From: Diaporthe sp. PMI_573
Lineage: Eukaryota; Ascomycota; Sordariomycetes; Diaporthales; Diaporthaceae
DNA length: 64,000 bases
Reading direction: 5' to 3'
NCBI GenBank assembly: GCA_021399435.1
Contig: JAJTUP010000039.1
Coordinates: forward strand, 434,001-498,000
The position numbers were made by a program, and so were the translations under genes. The notes under the pieces are model-generated. The model did not search any database and was not told where the DNA came from. It worked only from the letters and a program-made list of their open reading frames with translations. Of this stretch, positions 47,037-59,044 are shown piece after piece. Position 1 is the first letter of the stretch. Every line of letters begins with the position of its first letter.

Positions 47037-50000
47037 TATGAAAGTGATGAAGCTGTGTGCGCGTACTCCCACTATGCTTGGGCTTGGTGGTATATTTCGA
47101 GAAAAAATGATGCTGGGGATGCGAAGATATCGGAGAGTGTTCTTCACATCGGTATTTCTCCGGTAGGACCTTCAACAATTTCGCAAATCACGGACGAGGC
47201 AGGCTCATGTCCGAGGTTCGGTCCCTCGGCACATTCGAGGCGGATAATGTCGTCGACGCTAGACACGTAGACGCGGCAGCCACAGCCTTGGCTTTTCTGA
47301 CCACACATGCCGTAGAGAGACATCGGAAACGGGGGAGAAGGAGGAAAGAGGAACCGATTGATGGTGATCCCGGCAAGGTGTGACATAATTTGGCCTACCA
47401 GGGCGGCAAAAGCGTGTCAGGTCGTCGTCGCAAAGATCAGCCTGTTGAGGGATAGATATCCCGCCATCTTGAGGTAACCTCGACTGCTCTCCATTTCTGC
47501 GAGGGAGGGTGACATGTTACGTACTTAGACGCGCCAAGGCAAACTGGTGGGGGAGGATGAAGCGCGGCTTCCTCCATGTCTGCCATGCATATTGCGAGCC
47601 AAAATTGTGGGACGGCCTCAGTCTCGCGGGAAGGACGTGGCTACGTGGCTTTCGGATCTGTGAATGCCCCGGCCGAAAGGATTCGCGCCAGCTGATCGTC
47701 GATCCCAAAGATGGATCATGTCTATCTGGAGATGTACCAAGATTGCCTTCTGAGAATCTGGAAGGGGGCATCGCAGACCGTAAGACTCCGTGTGTGATCT
47801 ACATCAGCAACAGCAGCACGGCTGACCAACTCACGTGGGATGGGGCGAATACACAAAGAGGAAACAAGCAAGCTATCGGGACTTGGCCATCTTCGGAGTC
47901 CGGATGAGATCGAGCACGGCGGAGCCCTCTAGCCCAATACGTACACAGACTGATCCCTGAGGGTAGCAACCCTGGGAAAGACTCGGGAGCTCCCGTCCTG
48001 CGCCACCGGGAAGCCAGGAGGACGACCTTGGCGGTGACGACTAGGCCCGCTGGGCTGCCATCCGGAGCAGCGGACGACAACCTTGGCCCACCCTTGGCGT
48101 GATAAGAGCCTCTTGGCCCCCATCAAATCTCGCCGACATATTCACCGAATCCGGGGGATCGACTTGTTAAGCTGAAGTCCTCAGTCGGCCGGCTCCATGT
48201 TGTCCCCATGACAATCTACAAACCCCGGAGCCGAGATGCCGTTGTGAAGAGCGAACGCGAATGAGGTGCCTGCCCCGTGTAGGAGGTCACCCTCAAGGCG
48301 GGCCCCCCACGCTGGGTGGAGGCATTTTATTCCCTCACTCACCGATACCTGCAACAGGCGTGCATAATTATTCAGATACGATACGATACACGTATGCAGC
48401 CGCGGCTTGCCTCGGGGCGGATTTATGCGCAGGCCATCAGTGCTTGGTTTCTACTTCATCCGGCAGCGCCGTTAAGCCCAATTCTGCCGAAAATGTAACA
48501 TTCACGTCCCCCATTGGAGCTGGAAATTTCAGCCTCGTCTACAATGCACACTTGGCACTTGGCCACCGCCCCTTGGCGGGTTCCTCTCTTTCGCTGCTTT
48601 GAAATTTGGTCCCATGCATCTGACACGCATGGGGGCCCAGAGATCACAGCGATCTGGAGCCTTTGCCACCATCGAGGACAAAGCCCATTGGCTCTCAGCG
48701 GCTCACCGTCCATGTTGCGATGCCAAGGTCCGCCCAGCTAGCTATCTACCGGCTTGTCATTCCGCGGCGGGAAGGGCCGGATGTTCGTTCCACTCCGCTG
48801 TCAACGTCATTTACACTAGAGTTTGGGAACTGCTCACTGGAGGATGGTGGGATAGTGCTGCTGGGGGCTGTGCACAATATTCTCAAGCAACGATTGGTAC
48901 GGGGTGGACGATGGAATTATAGAATTCGAGATGGCCATCCAAACAGTAATATCTCTTTCACAAATTGTGGCTTGAAACGCTCTCCCCAGGGTTTCCTGTT
49001 TCGGACTTGGTGCACTTTGATGTAAGTTTCTAGAGTGAGCGTGCCCCGGGGCGTTGCGGGAGAATAAACGGAGTAAAGCTCCTAGCCAAGCCCTATTACA
49101 AACAATGCCAGGCCGTATCGTGTCAAATGACAACCTGACTCGGGACATTTCCGAGGGTCAACACCTGCATGATTGGCTTGCAGAAGTGAAGTCCTGTAAC
49201 GTCGTATGAATGACTCGTCGATCCTTGAATCCTCTGTACTTTTATGATTATAGTGTGGATGCTGATGAACAATCCCCGGAGCCATTCAGGACGAGGCTTG
49301 GGCCCCCGGATGCGGAAGTCCAATTCTGATATTCCGATGGGCCCAAGCAAATCCCGAAGTCAGGCATCGTTGCTTTCAGTAATGATGGGATGCCTCATCT
49401 GGGATACTATTTGTCACATGCACGCAGGCCGCAGCTTACGGTGCCGCATCTGTCTCCCGTCACGGTCCTACGCTCCGCGGCACGCACACGTCTAGGGCGC
49501 CTGTTTCATTTCGTGTAACAACCGCTCGTCTTACTCGAGTCGGACCGCCTTCAACTGAGGCGCAGCTTTGTATAAGGAGTAGGATAGATGGTGTGCCCAA
49601 GTCTCCGACAGCTGCATGGTGCAAATATTCTAGTTAGATTATTATGCGAGGCTTGGATTAGTGATCCACTCTTTCTTACCTCGTCTCTTGTCGGTGTCAT
49701 TCAGTCCGAAAAGTCTACTGTCAACGTTTCCATATAGCACAGTCTCCTTTCTACCATCCTCCGCCCTTGCTGCGGCAAGTATGGAGCAGAAAACCACACA
49801 GTATCCGTAATTCGCGGTTACAGGAGGACTAGTATGAAAGTATGCTGCAGGTGACTATGCTACCTCGCCTGCTGGACCCACAGCCGAGGACAAGCACAAT
49901 GCAAAGCTTGTGTCCATGCTTGTCTTCGTGAACATGCTCACGACGTCTTACAGCATTGAATGGACCAAGAGCCGCCAAGAGCCCCAATGTAGCAGCGGCC

Positions 50001-50664
50001 GGCTGGTATGACCAACGGCATGCACGAGAGACCAACCGCTGGCGGGAAAGATCCCTGGTCAGCAATGCGATGGGTGTGAGCAAGATGTTGGCTTACTCCA
50101 CCATCAGAAATCCGACAACAGCATCTTGTATGACCTTGAGCCGTCTCTAACATTGCTGCACCCTTGAGCCTCCTTGGCGGCGCCTCCGTATCATCGAAAT
50201 TTTGGTGGTGACGCCTGAATCTTGCGCCCTGGTCTCCGAGATAGCGGCCCTCCCACACCGTCATGTCGAACGATGAACTGCTGTCCTCTTTGATATCAGT
50301 TCGGTAATCTTGACCATGTTTGCTTCTTGTCGATGAGACCTCAACTCTTGGCGGCGGTATCGCGGGCTAGACTCGAGGGTTGTCGCCGATTCCTTGGCTG
50401 CCCTCCACGGAGGGACACGGAGGCCAAAGTTGAGGCGCGAGAAACGGAGACGGAAAAGAGAATTGTTGAGAGACGGTGACGGATATGGGATGGGAGCAAC
50501 TTTGTGGAATATATCGATGTCAATACAGCAACATGAAAGGTATAAAGTGTTGTGTTCGCCTTCATGAAGATGCCCACCAAGCACCTCCTTCTTGCACATC
50601 AGTCTTATCATCTTTTGGATATCATTAAACGCAATACCCTTCTAGATTTGTTTCTAACTACACA
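47037..50664. other. Intergenic, nothing recognised
   Basis: 3.6 kb between the divergent DUF1275 and lyase genes, with only short scattered open frames and no RNA gene or element recognised. It should contain the promoters of both genes; TC-rich and CATC-rich sequence immediately precedes the lyase start (50570-50664). Confidence 0.55.
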
Positions 50665-52030
50665 ATGGCACCCGCTGCTATCGAAGAAATCAAGCTCGTC
50701 ACCGAGCGCCTCACAGGTGACATGTCAGAAACTCCCAGCCCGGATGGACCGCTCTTTGCAGTTCCGTCATCGAGGTCTTCATCCATCTCGACGACAACAT
50801 GGCTGAAACTCAACAGCAGTGCACCCACTCACATCAAGATTGGAGAAGTCCCAGCCATTTCTCACGATGAGCCCTTCACTGGAGCCAAGAAGCTCCGGCA
50901 TCTCTTGGAAAACACGGACGAGCTCGTCGTCTGCCCTGGAGTCTACGATGGACTTTCCGCACGGACAGCTATCGAGCTTGGGTTCAAGTCCTTGTATATG
51001 GTGAGAAAATCATTACCCTGAATTAGCCTCTTATATGTAGTACATCTGGCTGTATTTACCTCTACTGACCCGTGGTTGTGACGATAGACTGGCGCTGGCA
51101 CAACCGCTTCTCGTCTGGGCCAGCCTGACCTCGCTATTGCCCAGCTGGCCGACATGAGAGACAACGCAGACATGATTGCCAACCTGGACCCCTTTGGGCC
51201 TCCCTTGATAGCTGATATGGACACTGGCTACGGTGGTATGTACACATGCCCAGAGGGCTTCGTGCAAGAGCTCGCTCAAGAGCCGAGTTAACCGGACCAC
51301 ATTTCCCCAGGTCCAATCATGGTCGCCCGCACAGTCGAGCACTACATCCGCTCCGGCGTTGCCGGCGCACACTTGGAGGATCAAATACTGACCAAGCGCT
51401 GCGGCCACCTGTCGGGAAAGAAGGTCGTGCCCCGTGAGGAATACAGTAAGCAAAGATTTCTCCGCTTCTATGCTTTCCCTTGCCTATTGTAGTCTTCGAG
51501 ATCGTCACTCCGTAGCAGGTGATTAACAAACGCAACCACCAGTGACACGAATCCGCGCCGCAGTGGCAGCCAAGCGCCGCCTCAAGTCAGACTTTGTGCT
51601 CATCGCGCGAACCGACGCATTGCAGTCCCTCGGGTACGACGAGTGCGTCGGCCGCCTCAAGGAGGCCCGCGCCGCGGGGGCGGACGTCGGGCTCCTCGAG
51701 GGCTTCAAGTCCAAGGAGCAGGCGGCCGCGGCCGTCCGCGAGCTCGCCCCCTGGCCGCTGCTGCTCAACTCTGTCGAGAACGGGCACAGCCCCCTCATCA
51801 CGGTCGAGGAGGCCCGCGAGATGGGCTTCAGGATCATGATTTTCTCTTTTGCTACGCTTGCGCCGGCCTATGCTGCTATCAGGGACACGCTCCTCAGGCT
51901 TAAGAATCATGGCGTCGTTGGGACCCCCGATGGCATCACTCCTGTCAAGCTGTTTGAGGTTTGTGGGCTTAGTGATGCTATGCAAGTAGATATCGGGGCA
52001 GGAGGCGGTGCATTTGCGGAAGGTGTTTGA
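50665..52030 (+). CDS. Isocitrate lyase/PEP mutase superfamily C-C lyase
   Basis: Four exons are inferred, 50665-51000, 51088-51235, 51311-51445 and 51543-52030, giving 368 aa in frame. The alpha/beta-barrel family is shown by CPGVYDGLSARTAIELGF near residues 93-110, the metal-binding ADMDTGYGG (154-162), AHLEDQ (181-186), the catalytic KRCGH loop (190-194, Cys192), VLIARTDAL, GLLEGF and NSVENGHSP. Possession of KRCGH puts it with lyases and hydrolases (2-methylisocitrate lyase, 2,3-dimethylmalate lyase, oxaloacetate acetylhydrolase) and not with PEP mutase proper. It is much shorter than glyoxylate-cycle isocitrate lyase and lacks that enzyme's extra domain. An oxaloacetate hydrolase role would make oxalate and acetate, but substrate specificity cannot be decided here. 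The N-terminal 70 residues are Ser/Thr-rich and without a clear targeting signal. Confidence 0.85.
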
Positions 52031-54086
52031 GGGGGGATCGGGAAACTCTTGTCTGGATCCAAGACTAGAGTGGCTGGCCGCTCCAGGTCTTCTCATATCT
52101 CGGAGGTCTGCACTGCTAGTTTCGTCTTTCTTTTTCCATTTGTCTCGCAGTTTCCTACCATATACGAGTCTAGAAGCCAATTTGATATATTTCAAATGTC
52201 TTTACTTATCAACTGGAAATCTCTAATCTCAGTCACACTGCTTATAATGGTACGAAAAGGCAAGGCGAATCAGCTTCTTGATGATGCATAAATGAGACGA
52301 ACTCATGAATGCCAGAATACCTAGATACCATCAATTGGAGTCATGAATCAGCCATGAAAGTACGAAAGCTAAATGGGTACGATTGTGTTGCGATTTCCAC
52401 ACGACGGCATCTTGCCTCTTGACATGGGAAGGGCATGAGCTTCATAGCTCGGGATCAAGTTCTACAGCCAAAAGGATGCATTTTTGTGTCTTATTGAAGC
52501 TGTTATCATGGATCTGTATAGTGGGCAATGCGATACGTTATCTTGCTGCCGGTTGCACACAGAGGAGCAGAGGGCTTGCAAGTGATCCCTTGCTTGCCCT
52601 GCAAGCCGCTTGCATATGCCATCCCTAAGGACCTGCACATCCGAAGGGTAAAAGTACACCGACTGTTAAGCGACACGGAGAGAAGCTCCTCGCGGCCTCA
52701 AACACGTGTGGTTTGATCTTATTGGGCTCGTAGACTGTGATCTTCAGCGCCTCCGGGAGGATCTCCCGCCGGTATGCCGTGCAAGGTAATACGGCTTGGT
52801 CTGCCGTCCCAGAGAGGCATCTAGCCGCAAAGTAGTGCTGAGAACAATGAGATGATCCGCGAAGGGGCCACCTATGGTGCCTATCGGTTCCTACACGGAG
52901 ATATGACCCGAGGATCCTAGTACGGGGATGCCGGCGTCGGCTCTTTCACGGAACAAGTTCGGACAATTACAGGTCCGAGATAGATGCGGAGGAAGTACAG
53001 TCCAGTACTTGCCTGCCCAGGTGGCAGAAGCTTCACACTGCATGGATATATCCCATGGTATCTGAAACTTCATGGAAAGAGTGGCTCTCCCTTCTCTTCT
53101 TTCAGAATTCTATCCGCAAGTGCATAGTTACCATTAGAGATGAGAGACCATTGACCATGAAGAAGTGCATATCGGGTCGATTGTGCGCGTATACTTGGAA
53201 TACGCGTAGAACCAGGTATCAATCGCCCATCCCTACATTATCGAACAAGCTGGCCTTTTGGCCAGTCTTCTGCATTGCAGCGCGTGCTGCAGTGGTTACA
53301 CGACATGATTTTCTGCATCTCGATTGCTACACCATCAGCGAATGGATGCACCAGACAAGTCATTCTTGGCTGATTAAACTGATTACAAACCTACAACCTG
53401 AATACACTGGCTAATAACAATGAAGTGTCTTCAAATTATCACAACATGTCCGTCATGGTTGCGTCTCCTTTGCTTGTGAGTTCCGATCACCAGCCGGCCC
53501 CTTTCTAGAGGGTTTCCGAAATGCACGGCCAGTTTTTCAACGCGGACATGTTTTTTCCTTCGAGAAATGAAACAGTTCTCTGTTCAGAAGCCCGAGATCG
53601 GTTCATAGGTTCACTCATTTGTCCGCAAAGATATTCGGTAGGTCATCGTCAGCTGCTGCTAAAGTCTTGTGCATACTTGGCATTTTCCCAAAGAGTCAAG
53701 ATGACGCGTCACAGCTTCCCTCTAATGCAAGCAGGTTTCTCAGCCATCCGCAGAATGTGGAAGATGAGGCCTCTGAAAAGTCTTGTGTACGGTAGCCCCA
53801 ATCGCGATGCATGAAATTCTGGGCTGCCAAACACTTTGAGCTGGTTGGGTGGATAGAATCATCGAGATGATACTGGACACCCCAGGGTATCAAAAGGCAG
53901 AGCAACCTTAATTTTATTCTTCTACACGGTGAAATCAAATGGACATTCTGTTGGCCAGCAGGCACCTGAGCACAAGGTCGATAGTCAAGTATTTCATTGT
54001 TGGTGAAATTGAGGGTTATATATCCAAAGAATTGAATCCGTCACGTCTGCGGCGGAATGTGAAAATGATGCTCAACCGCACAAGTT
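52031..54086. other. Intergenic between convergent genes
   Basis: The lyase and ABC-A genes point toward each other here. No gene, repeat or element was recognised in the 2 kb. Confidence 0.55.
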
Positions 54087-57000
54087 TCACTCCACTGACC
54101 TTGCAGTGGTGGACGGGAGTGGTTTCAAAGGTATCCCATCCCCATGCAGACCTGCTGCTTCGTCGTCCTCGTTTGCTGCTGACTCCTTGATAACGCTGGC
54201 AAATACATTCTCCAGTGTCGAGTTTGTGACAGTGGAGTAAGCAATGCCAAGTCTATCCTTGTTGTCTTCCAAGAGACCAATCAACCATCCCATGGATTCC
54301 GTCCCCGGCACCATCAGCCGGATCTGGCCCCCAGCCATGTCGCGCTCGAGCTCTGTGCCGGGGACCATGGCAGCGATGCTACTGTGCACATCTTCCATCT
54401 CCTGCTGCGTCGAGCCGGGAGCGCTGGCAAGCAATAAGTTGATGTGGCAAGTGTCGCTGTACTTTTGTCGTAGTTCCTCTGTAGTTCCGATCGCCAAGAA
54501 TCTCCTTTTCATGATGGCTGTCCGAGTCGCGAGTGCGTCTGCCTCTTCCATGCTGTGTGTCTGATGGTCGAACCAAGTCAGCTATTACGCCTGCTATTTC
54601 CATTTTACCCACCGTGCTGTGCTCTTAACATACCGTCAGGAGGATGGACCGCTCTTGTGCCACGCCCCGCACAATGCTCCAGAATGCCCGCTTAGCGAGG
54701 GCGTCCATCGCTGTCGTTGGCTCATCAAGAATGAGGACCGAAGGCATACCCATGAGCGCAATAGCGAGACTGAGCTTCCGCTTGTTCCCGCCCGAAAGCT
54801 TCGCTGCCATTGTGTTCTTGTGGGGGGACAAACCCAACTTGGCCATGATGCATTTGGTGTTTCTCTTGGGGTCGCCGACTCCCTTGACACGGGCATAGAA
54901 CAATAGGTGCTCCATTGTTGTCATGAGATCAATAGCATCGTGCTGGGGACAGACTGAGACCGAAGTTAGAGAATATTGGCTGCGCTGTCAGGACGGAAGA
55001 ACTTCTCACCTCCAAGATTTCTTTGAGCTGATGCGCTTCTCGCATCATCGCTGCAGAGAATAATACTACCGCCATCTGGGATAAGCTGTGAAGAGAGCAT
55101 GCCAACCAAGGTTGACTTGCCCGCTCCGTTGGGCCCAAGGAGTGCGAGGATATCGTTTCTTGGTAAGCCGAAGCAAACGTCATCTACGGCATTGAGAGGG
55201 CCGAAGGACTTGCTCACGTGCAGTACCTGCAAGAGGTCATCGGGTGACCCCTTGACTCGCATCTGCTCTTGTTTGACCTCAGGGCTAGGGGCGTGGCCAG
55301 TCTGTGCCAATATCGCCCGGTTCGGCCGTCTGCGTCGCCAGAAGAACCCGAGCTTATTATTTTCCAGGTTGATGAGAACCAGTAGGAGAGAGATGGACTG
55401 AAGAATGAGGTAGAGGATGGGACCACCGAGGCTGTATATCGAGCCTGTTGATGTGATTTCGTCTCCGGAACAGGCAAACTGGAAGATGTTCAACCCTATA
55501 AACAGGGCTCTCATAACGTTGCCTATCGGGAAGATCAAGTTGAGTCCGAAAGCGAGGCCCATGCTTGTCGCGTCGTGCTGGGTCGCGTCTGCGTTCCTGG
55601 CACCAAACTTCACAGAGTCAGCACTTATTGTGTTTTCGGAGTGTTGTAAGGCGCAACTCGGATGAAAGGCTTACCGCAAGAGCAAGTAACGCGATAGCAT
55701 AAAACACCACGCTCAGTGCAAAAGTAGTGATAAAAGCTTTCAAGGGCCCACTGGTGAAGTGAGAAATGATGTACCCTGTGAACACGCCTGTCAAGCCGTA
55801 CAGAGCTAACACGCAGAAGTGGGCTCCTAGAGACCCGTTCACGTCTAGGATGCCTAGAAACAATGTCACACCTGCGGAAATCAACAACACCCACATGAAG
55901 TCAAACAAGCCGTATGCGACCCAAATTGGCCCCCGGCGGACACCGTTGGCATATTCGAGGGCGCGTACCTTTCTTGATCTTTCCATGGCCGGGTACAAAG
56001 AGAAGACAGCGGGGTATATAGCTTGAACAAAAGTAAAGAACATGACGTATATCATGCCAATTGTGCTTCCTTCCTGTGATTATCGAGTCAGAAACAATGG
56101 CTAGGGTATGTTTCGATAGATGTAAACCTACCGGACGAGCTGTCGTTCCGAATGTCCCTCGAGACATAATAATGTCGACTCCGCTAGCCATCTGGCTCCA
56201 GAGGTTGGCTAAGACGCCAGCAGTGCTGCTGCCAACACGCTGACGGTATCCGATCAAAGGCTGCGAGTCGTCAGAATGAAGGTATACTCCGCCGAGATTC
56301 TCATCGACGTTCTTTTTAATATAATCGATGAAAGCCGAACGATCATCTTGGACAACAGTGAACGCAGTCGCAGCATCGGCGCCGATCGAGGTGAAAGCCT
56401 CATTCCCCGCCCTTACGAGGTCAAATAAGGTGGAATTGGCAGCAGACGGTCCAAGGGTAAGGTGGTCGCAACCCGATGTTGCGCAGGACGCGTCCCAGGA
56501 CAAGGCAGGGGTCTCGGCGGCGCCCATGGGAGTCTTCACCAGCTTGCAGGGAGGCTGCGTGTAGTCCATGAGCGTCGCCTGGAGTTGGGGCGTGACTGCG
56601 AGCGTGATGACGAGGGCGTAGAAATACGGCCACCAGAAGTGCTTGAGTATGATGAAGCGCTTCCCGAGGATGACCAGGACCTGCCTGCCGAATCCGATCC
56701 GGGTGGCAGGCGTCATCTCGAACTCGGAGTCGCCCGAGGTGTCGATAGTCTGCCGCAGGTCCCCGTCCACGTCGTCGACGACGCGCATGAAGACGTCCTC
56801 GATGCTGGGGCTCGAGACCGACAGCCCGGCGACTCCTGCTGCCGACAACGCGGCGCAGAGCCTGGCCGCTGAGTTCGAGTCGGCCGTCTTGTATAACACC
56901 TGGTCCTGGTGGACGGAGTAAGGGATCTCGCCTGCTGGTGCTCGTGGCGCGTTGACGGGAGCAGCAACGGTGTAACCACTTCCGTACTTGGCCGTCAGCT

Positions 57001-59044
57001 CCGCGCATGGCCCCTGGCATTTGATCTTGCCCTTGCTCATGATGACGATGTCATCTGCCAGGATCTCCACCTCATCGAGGAAGTGGGTGGTGAGAACGAT
57101 GCTCCTTCGGGATCGCTGCTGCAGAAGGATCTTCCAGACGGCTTGTCGGGAGAGCGGGTCGAGGCCAGAGGTGCATTCGTCGATGAGACAGAGCCTTGAG
57201 TCGCCCACGAACATGCAGGCGAGCTGAAGTTTCCGCTTCTGGCCGCCGCTCAGGGTTGATGCTTTGCTGGTCCGCTTCCAGCCGAGGTCGCAGTCCTCGA
57301 CCAGTTGGTCCAGCTCTTGGGGAGGCAGCGACTTCGCGGATTTGATCTGGCTCCAGATCTTGATGTGCTCCATGACAGACAACTGCTCCCAGAATGTGTC
57401 TCGCTGGGGGCAGACACCCATCTGAGACCACTGCACGCCCAAGTTGATCGATCCGGACGAGGGGATGAGGAAGCCTGACATCATGTGCAATGTCGTGGTC
57501 TTGCCTGAACCATTCGGTCCCAAAAGGCAAGTGATTTGGCCTTGCTGGCCCTTGAAGCTGACGCCATCAAGGGCTTTGACAACACCTTTTCTTCCACAGC
57601 AAAATATTCGTTTCATCAGACCGGGATAAAATTTCTTATGGAGGTCATTCGCCTCGAAGGGGTGTTGTGTGCTTGAGGTGCTCTCCGTTGGGAACGTGCG
57701 CCTCCTGTTGCTGATTCCGTGCATCAAAATTTCGACTAGAATAGTTGCACAAGGATATACAATGATCTGCAGACCAAGAAACCCCAACAGCATGGCTGGG
57801 TTAACGCCATACTCCAAACCAAAGCCAGGATCGCTAGGTGGAAGGGTGTTCAGGTCGACGGCGCTGCCCAAGACTTCCCAGAGCGATAGCTGCTGGACGA
57901 AAAAGATGTGACTGGAGCTAGGAAAGAACAGGGAGAGGAACAGGACACCGCCGAACTGGGGCTTCGGGTCAAGATTTTGGCTGTACGAGCTGGTGATGAT
58001 AGAGAGAAGGAGGAAGACTCCCATGACATAGATGGCAGAAGTCCGTGAGGTCTTGAAGAATGATGCAGCGAAGACTGTCGAGCTGTTGACAGCCAATCCC
58101 AAAAGGACCTGCCACAGGATGACGACCCCCATGCTGGACGTGGGAAAGAGCATATGGCTGTATATCGCACCCAGGATGATGAAACACGGTATACTCAAGA
58201 CGTCAATGACGAGCAGCCACGAGAGTACGCGACTGACGGGCGACATGGGCCCGCCCATGGCGTCGAGCAGCTGGGACATGCCCGACTCCCGCTCGCCAGT
58301 GACGAACCGGGTCAGGCGGTAAATCGTCAGGTAATATGCAGCAAACAGAGCGAAGGCGTAGACTTGGGAAACGATCTCCACGCGGTTCTGCAGGTCCGCC
58401 CGGGTCGCCTGGCTTTCTGTCTCTTCCGTGAACCTGAAGACCTCTGGTTGGATTGTCGAGTTCGTGATGGCCCTGTCGATGGCAACCTGAAGCGGCAGGT
58501 AGACGTCTTCCTGGGCTCCATGGTGGCTGGTCGCATCGAAGCTCCTTTCGTCCAGCGCCGGATCGGCCCTTATGGTGTATCTCCAAGCTCTTCCACTGCT
58601 TCCATCTCCTTCTTTATTGGGCGTCAGGGGCGAGTCGACAAAGACTACCGCACCGTGGCATTCGCTCCTTCCAGTCAGACTGGTTGAACATAGGCTCTCT
58701 AGGTCTGATTCTGTATTGGTGAAGACGACTTTGTCGCGTGGGATCGACTCGGTAAAGGTATCGATGACTCGGCTGACGTCTGGGCCAAGGTTATCTGGCT
58801 GGACGATTATGAGCCTGTCTTGGACCGTCTCGGCAAGAGATTTGACTGAGGCGGGCGAGGAGACTCCGTTTCGAAGAGGTGAGGATAGCAACGACGGCAA
58901 CGCGATGAGGAACCATAGGATGGCAATGGGGAAGACATAAGTGCTGAACAAAAACCCTGCCGGCCGGCGGATCACGGTGACGAGAAAATTCTTGTAGGCG
59001 AGGGCACGGAGTTGCCGCAGTAGGGCGCTGTGGTCGAACAACAT
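54087..59044 (-). CDS. Full-length ABC-A family transporter
   Basis: Five exons are inferred, 59044-56132, 56073-55675, 55607-55010, 54953-54634 and 54560-54087, giving 1,567 aa in frame, normal for a fungal ABCA-type full transporter. The order is TMD1, NBD1, TMD2, NBD2. A first helix at about 32-50 is followed by a large extracellular loop (about 55-225) and five more helices (about 226-440). NBD1 has Walker A GPNGSGKT (509-516), signature LSGGQ (598-602), Walker B LCLIDE with the SGLD D-loop (618-629) and His654. The second half repeats this plan: loop about 860-1000, membrane helices in exons 2 and 3, Walker A GPNGAGKS (1262-1269), signature LSGGN, LILDEPTTAMD and TTHSMEEAD. Family members move lipids or lipophilic compounds; this substrate is unknown. 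The junction before FGARNAD uses a weak acceptor (GTGAAG) and is the least certain. Confidence 0.9.
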